Part shown: positions 17,141 through 24,876 of the stretch, piece after piece
Position numbering within the stretch: the stretch's first letter is position 1
Layout of the letters: every line of letters begins with the position of its first letter
The notes under the pieces: model-generated
What the model was told of the DNA's origin: nothing
The model's input: only the letters and a program-made list of their open reading frames with translations
The model's database searches: none
Translations under genes and position numbers: made by a program
From: an uncultured Oscillospiraceae bacterium
Lineage (GTDB): Bacteria > Bacillota > Clostridia > Oscillospirales > Oscillospiraceae
Length of the DNA stretch: 64,000 nucleotides
Assembly: GCA_910585815.1 (NCBI GenBank)
Contig: CAJUFJ010000001.1
Span: 24,339-88,338 of the forward strand
Direction: 5' to 3'

Positions 17141-17366
17141 CTTTCGTCCCGCCCGCAGGCGATAAGGCTCCTTTGGAAAGGAGCTGTCAGCCGCAGGCTG
17201 ACTGAGGATTGCGTTCGGCGAAGCCGAACATACGAAGTAAACAAAGTTTGCGGAAACCTTGTATACTTCGTATATTTTGCTTCGCAAAATGCAATCCTCC
17301 GCCCCAGTTTGCGAACTGGGGCACCTCCTTTCAAAAGGAGGCTGACCGCTGCGGCGGGACGGGGGC
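17141..17366. repeat. Family A palindromic element, copy 2
   Basis: Same order of modules as the copy after argG: GGCTCC..GGAGC, CAGCCGCAGGCTG, CTGAGGATTG, then the CAATCCTCCGCCCCAG block, the TTTGCGAACTGGGG hairpin and CCTCCTTTCAAAAGGAGG. The centre differs: it has its own inverted repeats (TTCGGCGAAGCCGAA and TACGAAGTA..TACTTCGTA). Confidence 0.9.
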
Positions 17367-17369
17367 CTG

Positions 17370-18383
17370 TTACAGCAGCGTAATCCCCGCCTTCTCGGCG
17401 GCGGTGGTGTTGACCTCGTCCCACAGGGAGGACTGGACCTCGCCGATGTGGGCCTTGCCCAGCAGCAGCATGGACACCCGGCTCTGGCCGATGCCGCCGC
17501 CCATGGTCAGGGGCAGCTCGCCATTGAGCAGCATCTTATGAAAGGGCAGCTCCCGGCGGCTCTCACAGTCGGACAGCTCCAGCTGGCGGGCCAGGCTCTC
17601 CTCGTCCACCCGGATGCCCATGGAGGACAGCTCAAAGGATCGCCGGCCCACGCTGTCCCACACCAGCAGGTCGCCGTTCAGAGCCCAGTCGTCGTAGTCG
17701 GGGGCCCGGCCGTCGTGGGGTTTGCCGGATTTCAGCTTGCCGCCGATGCCCATGAGGAAGGTGGTGGGGTGGTCCTGGACGAAGGCGTCCTCCCGCTCCT
17801 TCGGGGTCTTGTCGGGAAACAGGTCCTCCAGTTCCTGGGTGGTGATAAAGGTGACGTCGGTGGACACCGGGGGCAGCACATTCAGCTGGGGGAAGACGGT
17901 GCACAGGAAGGACTGGGTCTCTGACAGGGCGTTAACAATGGAACACACCGTCTGCTTCAAAAAGTCCACATTCCTCTGCTCCCGAGTGATGATCTTCTCC
18001 CAGTCCCACTGGTCCACGTAGGCGGAGTGGAGGGAATCCAGATCTTCATCCCGGCGGATGGCGTTCATGTTGGTGTACAGCCCCTCCCCCGCGTGGAACT
18101 GGTAGCGCTTCAGGGCCAGCCGCTTCCACTTGGCCAGGGAGTGAACCACGGCGGCGTCTCCCTCCACGCCGTTGATGTCAAAGGCCACCGCCCGCTCCAC
18201 GCCGTTCAGGTCGTCGTTCAGGCCGGAGGACACCGCCACAAACAGCGGAGCGGACACCCGGTGCAGCCGCAGAGCCCCTGCCAGCTTGTCGGCAAAGAGG
18301 CGGTTGCCCAGGTCAATGGCGCGCTGGGTCTCATAAATGGACAACAGGGGCTTATACCCCTGGGGTAATTTGATCTCTTTCAT
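17370..18383 (-). CDS. asnA: Aspartate-ammonia ligase (asparagine synthetase A)
   Basis: Makes asparagine from aspartate and ammonia with ATP; a class II aminoacyl-tRNA-synthetase-like fold. Typical segments: GYKPLLSIYETQ near the N-terminus, VSSGLNDDLNGVERAV, DQWDWEKII, and the motif-3-like GGGIGQSRVSML near the C-terminus. The ATG at 18383 (337 aa, E. coli enzyme ~330) is chosen because AAGGAGC precedes it; the open frame extends 20 codons further without a ribosome site. It has its own promoter at 18415-18443. Confidence 0.95.
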   Translation of the reverse strand: MKEIKLPQGYKPLLSIYETQRAIDLGNRLFADKLAGALRLHRVSAPLFVAVSSGLNDDLNGVERAVAFDINGVEGDAAVVHSLAKWKRLALKRYQFHAGEGLYTNMNAIRRDEDLDSLHSAYVDQWDWEKIITREQRNVDFLKQTVCSIVNALSETQSFLCTVFPQLNVLPPVSTDVTFITTQELEDLFPDKTPKEREDAFVQDHPTTFLMGIGGKLKSGKPHDGRAPDYDDWALNGDLLVWDSVGRRSFELSSMGIRVDEESLARQLELSDCESRRELPFHKMLLNGELPLTMGGGIGQSRVSMLLLGKAHIGEVQSSLWDEVNTTAAEKAGITLL

Positions 18384-18414
18384 ACAAAAGCTCCTTTTCT
18401 CCTTGGATTTTCCC

Positions 18415-18443
18415 ATTATACTCGCCGCAGGCTGGAATTGCAA
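18415..18443 (-). promoter_or_regulatory. Promoter of asnA
   Basis: On the minus strand TTGCAA (18438-18443), 17 bases, TATAAT (18415-18420), about 32 bases before the start codon. Confidence 0.75.
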
Positions 18444-18493
18444 TAAAAAGTGTGGTATGATAGGGGCAGAAAATCAGCGGGAGGGTATGCGGT

Positions 18494-18973
18494 ATGCTGG
18501 AGGAATTTCTCACCTGTCTGGAGGGGCAGGGTTGGAGCGTTATAAGGAACACATCTGCTGAAGTCCGGCTTCCGGAGGCCGTGGCAGGTCGGTATCGGAG
18601 CTGTCCCCCGTCGTGGCTGGCGCTGCTTGGTGCGGTTCAAGAGCTGGCCCGCGGGGACGAGAGGGCCTGGTTCCTCTGCGCCGGAGACTATAATGTGCAG
18701 GCGGACCAACCCTGGCAGTGGAACGAGTGGGAGCGGCTCAGCCTGGAGGCCGCTGGGGACGACGCCGTCTGGACAGCGGCAATCAGGGACTTCTGGACGG
18801 AGCATCTGCCCATTTTCATGTCGCTGTCAGACGGCTATGCCTACTACGCAATCTCCATGAAAGACGGTTCCGTGGTATACGGACGGGAACCGGAGTTCGA
18901 GGAATGTGAGACGGCGGCCCCCTCCTTCGATGCGTTTATGGAGCAAATTGTGAAGGGACAGACCCTTCTGTAA
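18494..18973 (+). CDS. SMI1/KNR4 (SUKH)-like protein
   Basis: A 159-aa protein without a signal peptide. It shows the SUKH pattern: an early LPEAVAGRYRSCPPSWL segment, then a central WNEWERLSLE and a late FMSLSDGYAYYAISMKDGSVVYG block followed by an acidic strand. SUKH proteins often act as immunity proteins against secreted nuclease toxins, but many are orphans. No toxin gene lies beside it, so the role is unknown. GGGAGGG precedes the ATG. Divergent from asnA. Confidence 0.65.
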   Translation: MLEEFLTCLEGQGWSVIRNTSAEVRLPEAVAGRYRSCPPSWLALLGAVQELARGDERAWFLCAGDYNVQADQPWQWNEWERLSLEAAGDDAVWTAAIRDFWTEHLPIFMSLSDGYAYYAISMKDGSVVYGREPEFEECETAAPSFDAFMEQIVKGQTLL

Positions 18974-18992
18974 CAGCTCCGATAAAAATCTC

Positions 18993-19021
18993 TCGACAAA
19001 AAAGATATTTTATGCTATAAT
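18993..19021 (+). promoter_or_regulatory. Strong promoter upstream of the RNHCP gene
   Basis: TCGACA (18993-18998), 17-base spacer, TATAAT (19016-19021). It drives a leader of about 130 bases before the RNHCP start codon. Confidence 0.8.
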
Positions 19022-19050
19022 GTTGCCATCACAATGGCAAAGGAGAGCTT

Positions 19051-19086
19051 ATGAAATTCTATTTTAATTCGGAGCTTGTGGGTTAA
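19051..19086 (+). CDS. Possible 11-codon leader peptide
   Basis: ATG at 19051 preceded by AAAGGAGAGCTT encodes MKFYFNSELVG and stops with TAA. It lies in the leader of the RNHCP gene and is followed by a GGGAGG..CCTCCC hairpin. The good ribosome site and the position suggest translation; a regulatory role is speculative. Confidence 0.4.
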   Translation: MKFYFNSELVG

Positions 19087-19159
19087 GCCGGGAGGTTTCG
19101 CCCAACTGTTCCGCGACGCCTCCCAAAAGAAAACCAGTCTTTTAGGAGGAAATCACCCC

Positions 19160-19585
19160 ATGAATCGGGAAAATAAACGCAAATCATTTGAAAAAGGCTA
19201 TTTTAAAACCCACCCCTGTCACGACAGCTTCACCTGTAAGGTGTGCGGCCGTCCGGTGGTCCCGGAGGCGGCGGGCAGCGCCCACCGCAACCACTGCCCC
19301 AACTGCCTGTGCAGCCTCCATGTGGACGAGGAGCCGGGCGACCGGGCTTCCGACTGCGGCGGTATTATGGAGCCCATCGGTGTCTGGGTGCGCAGGGGCG
19401 GCGAGTGGGCCGTCATCCACCGGTGCCGCCGGTGCGGCAGGCTGAGCTCCAACCGCACCGCCGCTGACGACAACCCCATGAAGCTGATGTCAGTGGCGCT
19501 GAAGCCCCTAGCACAGCCCCCCTTCCCCCTGGAGCACATTGAGCGGCTCACCGCCCTCATGGGCGGATCGGGAAGTATCAAATAG
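19160..19585 (+). CDS. RNHCP domain protein
   Basis: A 141-aa cytoplasmic protein. The start ATG at 19160 follows TTAGGAGGAAA; upstream in-frame codons belong to the leader. It has several cysteine pairs: CKVCGRPV, a central RNHCPNCLCSLH that names the family, and HRCRRCGRLSSNR, so it is probably zinc-binding. The biochemical function is not known. Own promoter and a strong terminator make it a single-gene unit. Confidence 0.85.
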   Translation: MNRENKRKSFEKGYFKTHPCHDSFTCKVCGRPVVPEAAGSAHRNHCPNCLCSLHVDEEPGDRASDCGGIMEPIGVWVRRGGEWAVIHRCRRCGRLSSNRTAADDNPMKLMSVALKPLAQPPFPLEHIERLTALMGGSGSIK

Positions 19586-19594
19586 CGCAGAAAC

Positions 19595-19626
19595 GCCCGC
19601 CCGGGAGAACCCGGGCGGGCATGTTT
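19595..19626 (+). terminator. Terminator after the RNHCP gene
   Basis: A perfect 11-bp stem (19595-19605 with 19610-19620) with loop AGAA, then ATGTTTT. Confidence 0.8.
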
Positions 19627-19634
19627 TGTCTGGA

Positions 19635-20168
19635 TTACGCCACGGAATAGCTCCCCCGCACCAGCAGCTTCACATCGCCGGAGGCGGTAAGGGTCCGGTC
19701 GGCGATGGTGGCCATGTACAGGTGGTTTTTGGTGAGGGCCGCGCCGGAGTTCACCGTCCCGCCGGTGGACAGGTCGATAAGGGCGGGGGTGGTGTTGGCC
19801 TTCACGGTGATGGTGCCGATGCGGGGCAGAATCTCGCACCCCACGCCCAGGGACATGACCTGTCCGTTGGTCATGGACACCAGCTCGTAGGAGGCGGAGC
19901 CGCCGGAGGGGGTTGTCTGTCCGCCCTGCCGCTTGTACTGGTTGATCTGGTTGGTAAAGGTCTGCTCCAGCTCCTTCTGCCGGGCGGCGGTCTTCTCCTC
20001 CACCTGCTTGACAATCTGGGGGATGGCGGTCTGGTTCAGGTAGCTCAGGGTAATCAGGGGGTCGCCCTGATCGCCCCCCGTGGCCAGGGCGCCCACGGTG
20101 CCCAGCAGCACGGCGGACAGGGCCATAGCGCCCAGGCGGATGGTCCAACGCTTGTTTGGCTTTTTCAT
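19635..20168 (-). CDS. Secreted protein of unknown function
   Basis: A 177-aa protein. The start ATG at 20168 follows AAAAGGAGC; it opens with MKKPNKRW and a hydrophobic stretch (about 11-30) typical of a signal peptide. Residues ~45-85 are predicted coiled and Gln/Lys/Glu-rich (EEKTAARQKELEQTF); the rest is predicted beta-rich (MSLGVGCEILPRIGTITV). No enzymatic motif was recognised. It lies downstream of mazF, separated by a family C palindrome. Confidence 0.75.
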   Translation of the reverse strand: MKKPNKRWTIRLGAMALSAVLLGTVGALATGGDQGDPLITLSYLNQTAIPQIVKQVEEKTAARQKELEQTFTNQINQYKRQGGQTTPSGGSASYELVSMTNGQVMSLGVGCEILPRIGTITVKANTTPALIDLSTGGTVNSGAALTKNHLYMATIADRTLTASGDVKLLVRGSYSVA

Positions 20169-20186
20169 ACGTACGCTCCTTTTTAT

Positions 20187-20317
20187 GTAGGGGGCGGTCT
20201 CTGTGCCGCCCCGATTCCTGCGAATCAGGGCAGGGACACTCTGATTCCTATGGACCAAGGCAGGACCGCCCCGATTCCTATTGGTAAAAGTGGGGCGGCG
20301 CAGAGGCCGCCCCCTAC
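20187..20317. repeat. Family C palindromic element (extended, with internal repeats)
   Basis: Arms GTAGGGGGCGGTCTCTGTGC and a right arm CAGAGGCCGCCCCCTAC. The centre contains three spaced copies of a CCGATTCCT/CTGATTCCTAT-like unit. It lies between mazF and the secreted-protein gene. Confidence 0.75.
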
Positions 20318-20321
20318 GATT

Positions 20322-20693
20322 TTATACCATCGTCTCCGGGTGGAGGCCGAAGCTTACCGCGATGGCGGTGTCCACCTGCTTCATCACGCCGTCGTCCAGC
20401 CGGCCCATTTTCTCCCGCAGCCGGCGCTTATCCAGGGTGCGCACCTGCTCCAACAGGATTACCGACTCCTTGGGCAGGCCACAGCTCAGCGGGGCCACCG
20501 AGATATGGGTGGGCAGCCGGGCCTTCCCCGTCTGGGAGGTGATGGCCGCCGCAATAACGGTGGGGCTGTGCCGGTTGCCGGTATCGTTCTGCACAATGAG
20601 GACAGGGCGCACGCCCCCCTGCTCGCTGCCCACCACGGGGCTTAAATCGGCGTAAAAAATGTCGCCTCGTTTCACGCTGTTATCCAAGTACAC
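20322..20693 (-). CDS. mazF: MazF/EndoA-type endoribonuclease toxin without adjacent antitoxin
   Basis: A 123-aa PemK/MazF-fold protein: VKRGDIFYADLSPVVGSEQG, RPVLIVQND, NRHSPTVIAAAIT and LPTHI match the Bacillus EndoA (NdoA) toxin closely along the length. Such enzymes cut mRNA at short motifs. GTG at 20693 is the best start (GGAG seven bases upstream); TTG at 20687 is an alternative. In Bacillus the order is alr-ndoAI-ndoA; here alr is upstream but the 287-base gap holds no recognisable antitoxin gene. Confidence 0.9.
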   Translation of the reverse strand: MYLDNSVKRGDIFYADLSPVVGSEQGGVRPVLIVQNDTGNRHSPTVIAAAITSQTGKARLPTHISVAPLSCGLPKESVILLEQVRTLDKRRLREKMGRLDDGVMKQVDTAIAVSFGLHPETMV

Positions 20694-20933
20694 TCACACT
20701 CCGCTGGAAGATAGCACCGCGTTACAGCCGAAGTAGTCGTATGTAACGCTGTACTATGATTCTCCCACGGGGCGGCGGGCCTTATACCTGTCTTGGAAAA
20801 AGAATTTGAGCCGTCACACGACCTGAGCGGCCCCGGCCCACTCCAAACGCCCGCCGCGCCCCGCAGACCCCGGGGTTCCATCACCCCGCGCTCCAACTCA
20901 TCCTATGTGCGGACGGGCCGGGCGGTCACGGGG

Positions 20934-20962
20934 GTGGACAGGCCCTTTCGCGGCCTGTCCAC
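20934..20962. other. Stem-loop between alr and mazF
   Basis: An 11-bp perfect stem (20934-20944 with 20952-20962) in the alr-mazF gap. No T-run follows on either strand, so termination is uncertain; it could be an mRNA-processing or stability element. Confidence 0.5.
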
Positions 20963-20980
20963 GGGCTTTTGGAGAAATTT

Positions 20981-22138
20981 TCAGGAAATTGCGCTCCCCA
21001 TCTCCAAATAGATGCGGGGAACTCGGGGTGTGAGCTGGCACAATAATTCATAGGGGATGGTGCCGGCCAGCTGGGCCGCCCAGTCCGTCAGACCGGGGCC
21101 GTAGACGGTGGCCACGTCCCCCGCCTTCACGCCGGGGGCGTCGGTCACGTCCACCATGCACATATCCATGCAGATGCGGCCCAGGACGGGACAGAGCTTG
21201 TCCCCGATAAGCACCTCCAGCTTGTTGGACAGGACACGGGGCAGGCCGTCGCCGTAGCCCATGGGCAGGACAGCGACTTTGGAGTCCCGCTCCAGTGTGG
21301 CGGTGCAGCCGTAGCTGATCTTTGCCCCGGCGGGCAGGTCCCGGACAACGGCGATCCGGCTCTTTACCGTCATCACCGGCTTTAAGCCTGGGTCCTTCAC
21401 CGAGGGGTCGGGGACATAGCCGTACAGGGCGATGCCGGGGCGGATCATGTTCATGTACACTTTCGTCCAGCTATAGTTTAACACAGCGGCGCTTGCCGCG
21501 CAATGGTAAATCTTAAATTGATGGAGCCCCCGCTCCCAAAGCTCACCGAACACATCATAAATGCGGGCACACTGGTTCTTGGTATATGCCTCACTTCCGT
21601 CGGCGTTGGCGAAGTGGGTAAAAATGCCCTCCGGCTCCAGGCCGGGCAGGGCGCACAGGGATTCGATTTCCTTGCCGGCGCGTTCCAGCGCCGCTTCGTC
21701 ATCGTCTTCATAATACACAAAGCCCAGCCGGCCCATGCCGGTATCCACCTTCACATGGACTTTCAGCGTCTTGCCGGCGGCCTCGGCGGCGGCAGACAGG
21801 GCTTCCCCCGTCTCCAGGTCGCCCACCGTCTGGGTGACGTCGTACGCCAGCAGGTCGCCGGCCAGCTCCACCGGGGTCTGGCCCAGGCAGAGGATGGGCA
21901 GGGTAATTCCCGCCCCCCTCAGCTCGACGGCCTCGGCCAGACAGGCCACCGCCAGCATGTCAGCTCCCAACGCCTGCAATTTCTTCGCCACGGGCACCGC
22001 GCCGTGGCCGTAAGCGTCCGCCTTCACCACACCCAGGAATCTGGTCTCCGGGGCCAGCCCCCGCAGGAGCCGGTAGTTGTGGGCCAGGGCGTCCAGGTCT
22101 ACCTCCGCCCAGGTGCGGGCCGTTCTTTTGTCTGTCAT
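20981..22138 (-). CDS. alr: Alanine racemase
   Basis: PLP enzyme converting L- to D-alanine for peptidoglycan. VVKADAYGHG carries the PLP lysine (Lys39) and ISYGCTATL the second catalytic Tyr (about 273). Also seen are FTHFANADG and GRICMDMCMVDVT, typical of Alr. 385 aa, normal. ATG follows GAAGGAA. mazF lies downstream on the same strand, keeping part of the Bacillus alr-ndoA order. Confidence 0.97.
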   Translation of the reverse strand: MTDKRTARTWAEVDLDALAHNYRLLRGLAPETRFLGVVKADAYGHGAVPVAKKLQALGADMLAVACLAEAVELRGAGITLPILCLGQTPVELAGDLLAYDVTQTVGDLETGEALSAAAEAAGKTLKVHVKVDTGMGRLGFVYYEDDDEAALERAGKEIESLCALPGLEPEGIFTHFANADGSEAYTKNQCARIYDVFGELWERGLHQFKIYHCAASAAVLNYSWTKVYMNMIRPGIALYGYVPDPSVKDPGLKPVMTVKSRIAVVRDLPAGAKISYGCTATLERDSKVAVLPMGYGDGLPRVLSNKLEVLIGDKLCPVLGRICMDMCMVDVTDAPGVKAGDVATVYGPGLTDWAAQLAGTIPYELLCQLTPRVPRIYLEMGSAIS

Positions 22139-22154
22139 TCAAATTCCTTCTTTT

Positions 22155-22277
22155 GTAGGGGCGGCCTGTGGCCGCCCGTCTAAAATATACCATTCCTTTG
22201 GTAATGGCGCGCCGGGGTCGTCGCGCCCCACATGCGGGCGGCACGTCCTGCATGCGGGCGGCCACAGGCCGCCCCTA
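22155..22277. repeat. Family C palindromic element upstream of alr
   Basis: GTAGGGGCGGCCTGTGGCCG at the left and GCGGCCACAGGCCGCCCCTA at the right, enclosing GGCGCGCCGGGGTCGTCGCG and a CATGCGGGCGGC direct repeat. Confidence 0.85.
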
Positions 22278-22281
22278 CCGA

Positions 22282-22863
22282 TTACCCCGCCATAAAATCG
22301 GAAAATTCGCATAGAATTACACGGAAGCCATCCACCGAGATTTCCCCGCGGGTGAGGGCGTGGGTGGCAGTATCGAACCACAGGACCGTCTCCGTCCCCG
22401 CGCCCGGCGTGCCGGAGGGGTCGCCGCAGTCCACCCGGACAACAGCCCCCTCCTCCTCCAGGGCGCAGGCGGTGATGTAACCCGACCGGGCCGCCTCCAG
22501 CAGGGCGGGGACGGCGGAGACGGGGGTCAGGCCGTCCCCGTCCAGGGGGCCAGTTTCCACCGACAGGCCGTCAAACTCCAGCTGGCTCTCCGTCCCGGAC
22601 AGCCGGGCGGTGAGACCCGCCACCGTCTCCGGTGCGGAGAGGGCAAGGACAGTCTCCGGCCCGTTCACCGACACGGCCATCTCATATTGATACACCCGCT
22701 GTCCGTAGTCGGCGGTAACGGCCGCCCGGGCGGCACAGCTCTCCATGGCCAGATACTCCCCCCGGATGGTCAGGGCCAGCTCCTCCGCCTCGCTCACCCC
22801 CGCCGGGCCGCAGCCCGCCAGGAGGAGGGTTGTCATTAGTACGCAAATCAAACATTTGCGCAC
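22282..22863 (-). CDS. Lipoprotein of unknown function
   Basis: A 193-aa protein starting at GTG 22863 (GGAGG seven bases upstream). It begins VRKCLICVLMTTLLLAGCG; LLAGC is a lipobox, so the mature protein would be attached at Cys17. The remainder is predicted beta-rich, with no recognised catalytic motif, and resembles small LolA/outer-membrane-carrier-like lipoproteins only in overall character. It is flanked by family C palindromes. Confidence 0.7.
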   Translation of the reverse strand: MRKCLICVLMTTLLLAGCGPAGVSEAEELALTIRGEYLAMESCAARAAVTADYGQRVYQYEMAVSVNGPETVLALSAPETVAGLTARLSGTESQLEFDGLSVETGPLDGDGLTPVSAVPALLEAARSGYITACALEEEGAVVRVDCGDPSGTPGAGTETVLWFDTATHALTRGEISVDGFRVILCEFSDFMAG

Positions 22864-22897
22864 GGTGATACCTCCAAAATTGAAATTGGTTTTGTAT

Positions 22898-22966
22898 GTA
22901 GGGGCGGCCTGTGGCCGCCCGTATAGGCGTGGCAAGAACCAGCGGGCGGCCACAGGCCGCCCCTAC
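22898..22966. repeat. Family C palindromic element upstream of the lipoprotein gene
   Basis: Arms GTAGGGGCGGCCTGTGGCCG and GCGGCCACAGGCCGCCCCTA identical to the element near alr but with a shorter centre. The segment GGCGCGCCGGGGTCGTCGCG found inside the alr copy recurs just outside this one (22993-23012). Confidence 0.85.
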
Positions 22967-23015
22967 AGTTCCGAATCACACACCGCATGACGCGGCGCGC
23001 CGGGGTCGTCGCGCC

Positions 23016-24743
23016 CTACGATTCCTCCGTCCACTTCCGCAAAATTTCGGGCAGGGTATCAATGAGGTCGGAGGGCAGCATGGCATATTCCCCAAATTTC
23101 CGGGCGCACAGGTCGCCGGCCAGACCGTGAAAGCAGACGGCGGCGGTCACCAGCTCCGGGGTGTTGTCCCGCTCCTGACGCAGGTGCTTCTGCCCCAGCA
23201 GGGCGGCAATCATCCCCGCCAGCACGTCACCGGAACCGCCCTTGGCCATGCCGGGGTTGCCAGAGGCGTTGATCCAGGCAGAGCCGTCGGGGGCGGCGGT
23301 AACAGTGCCCTGGCCCTTGAGGACCAGAATACAGCCGTGGTCCCTGGCAAAATCCCGGGCGGCAGACAGCCGGTCCCGGATGGGCAGGGCGCACCCTGTC
23401 AGCCTGGAAAATTCCCCCTCGTGAGGGGTAAGGACGGTGGGGGCGCTCCGCCTGTCCAGTACATCTATATGCCCGGCCAAGGCGTTTATGCCATCGGCAT
23501 CCAGGACGACGGGCATGTCCAGCTCAGCCAGCAGGGACAGCACCAGCTGTTCCGCCCCGGGACTGCGTCCCAGGCCTGGGCCGATGAGGGCCACATCGCA
23601 GCCCCTCGCCCGCTCCAGAACGGCAGAGCAGTCCTCTGGCAGTGGGAAGGGCATGGCCTCGTCACACTTGACGGCCACAATGGGGTAAATGTCCCGGGGG
23701 ACCCCTAAGTACACCAGCCCCGCCCCAGTGCGCAGGGCGGCACGGGCCGCCAGGACGGGCGCGCCGGTATAGCCCTCGCTCCCGGCCAGAATGAAAATTT
23801 TTCCAAAGTCCCCCTTGTGGGCGCTCCGGGGGCGGCAGGGGAGCTGGCTGTCGGGCTGGCGCACCACCTCCAGCCGGGGCAACGTCCCGAACATCTGGTG
23901 CTCCAGCTCCCAGGGGATGCCGATGTCCACAATGCGGACCTCCCCGGCCCGCTCCGCCCCTGGCCCGGAGTACAGCCCCGGCTTGCCCCGGGTAAAGGTA
24001 ACGGTCACCTTGGCCTGGACCGCCTCCCCCAAGATTTCTCCGGTGTCGACGTTCACCCCGGAGGGGACGTCGCAGGCCACCACCGGGCAGTGCATCCGGC
24101 TTTGCATCTGTAAAACGGCGGTGCGGAACACACCTGTCACCGGACGGGTCAGGCCGATGCCAAAGAGGGCATCCACCATCACGTCGCAGGTGGACAGCCA
24201 GGTGAGGAGCTTCTGCTGTTCGTAGGTCATGGTGGCCTCCAGAGTGGAGCGGTCGGTCATATCTACCGAAAAATCCTCCAGCCGACCCCCGGCGGCGGTG
24301 AGCTTGTCCTCCATGGCCTTCTCGTCAGGGGTCATTTTGGCCCGGTCCCCCACGAAGAAGGCGCGGACCTGACAGGGGCCCATCCCCATCAGCAGGCGGG
24401 CGGCGGCCACCCCGTCCCCACCGTTGTTGCCGGGGCCGCAGAACACGGCGATCCTCGGGGTGGGGTCGGTGTTTTTGGACTCCACGATTTCCCGGAGCTC
24501 CGCCACCTGCCGCTCCTCCTCGTCAGTAGGGGGCGGGGCGTCCTTTTTGCGCATGACGATCATGGAGGAAAAGCTGCCGAGGACAGGGCTGAAACCGTCC
24601 TCCTCGGGCTGGAGAAGCTCCCAGACAGCCTGGGCCACGGCCTGGGCGGCGTTCTCCATCAGGTTCAGGGAGGACACCCCCCGCTCCTGGATGGCCCGGC
24701 GGTCCAGCTCCTTCATTCGGGCGGCGGTGGCTAAGGGTAACAT
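23016..24743 (-). CDS. nnr: Bifunctional NAD(P)H-hydrate epimerase / ADP-dependent dehydratase
   Basis: Repairs damaged NAD(P)H hydrates. The N-terminal half is a YjeF_N epimerase (LMENAA near 26, CGPGNNGGDGVAAARLL near 109); the C-terminal half is a ribokinase-like dehydratase (LTPHEGEFSRL, GNPGMAKGGSGDVLAGMIA). 575 aa, longer than the usual ~500 because about 45 polar residues (MIVMRKKDAPPPTDEEE...) are inserted before the CGPGNNGG loop. ATG follows ATAGGAGG. Confidence 0.93.
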   Translation of the reverse strand: MLPLATAARMKELDRRAIQERGVSSLNLMENAAQAVAQAVWELLQPEEDGFSPVLGSFSSMIVMRKKDAPPPTDEEERQVAELREIVESKNTDPTPRIAVFCGPGNNGGDGVAAARLLMGMGPCQVRAFFVGDRAKMTPDEKAMEDKLTAAGGRLEDFSVDMTDRSTLEATMTYEQQKLLTWLSTCDVMVDALFGIGLTRPVTGVFRTAVLQMQSRMHCPVVACDVPSGVNVDTGEILGEAVQAKVTVTFTRGKPGLYSGPGAERAGEVRIVDIGIPWELEHQMFGTLPRLEVVRQPDSQLPCRPRSAHKGDFGKIFILAGSEGYTGAPVLAARAALRTGAGLVYLGVPRDIYPIVAVKCDEAMPFPLPEDCSAVLERARGCDVALIGPGLGRSPGAEQLVLSLLAELDMPVVLDADGINALAGHIDVLDRRSAPTVLTPHEGEFSRLTGCALPIRDRLSAARDFARDHGCILVLKGQGTVTAAPDGSAWINASGNPGMAKGGSGDVLAGMIAALLGQKHLRQERDNTPELVTAAVCFHGLAGDLCARKFGEYAMLPSDLIDTLPEILRKWTEES

Positions 24744-24760
24744 GGAACACCTCCTATTCG

Positions 24761-24872
24761 GGCTCCCTCTCTGAGGGAGCTGTCAGCCCAAGGGCTGACT
24801 GAGGGAGTTTCCAATTGACGCACTCCCTCCGTCACGGCTTCGCCGTGCCACCTCCCTCTAAGAGGGAGGCAG
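24761..24872. repeat. Family B palindromic element, copy 2
   Basis: GGCTCCCTCTCTGAGGGAGC at the left, CAGCCCAAGGGCTGACTGAG, then GTCACGGCTTCGCCGTGCCA and CCTCCCTCTAAGAGGGAGGC. Orientation opposite to the copy after argH. It separates nnr from sufB. Confidence 0.9.
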
Positions 24873-24876
24873 GCTT

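Noticed and set aside
20672..20896. The 74-codon minus-strand frame between alr and mazF as an antitoxin
   Set aside because: It has no ribbon-helix-helix pattern, no good ribosome site and a composition of random coding; it also runs over the mazF start.
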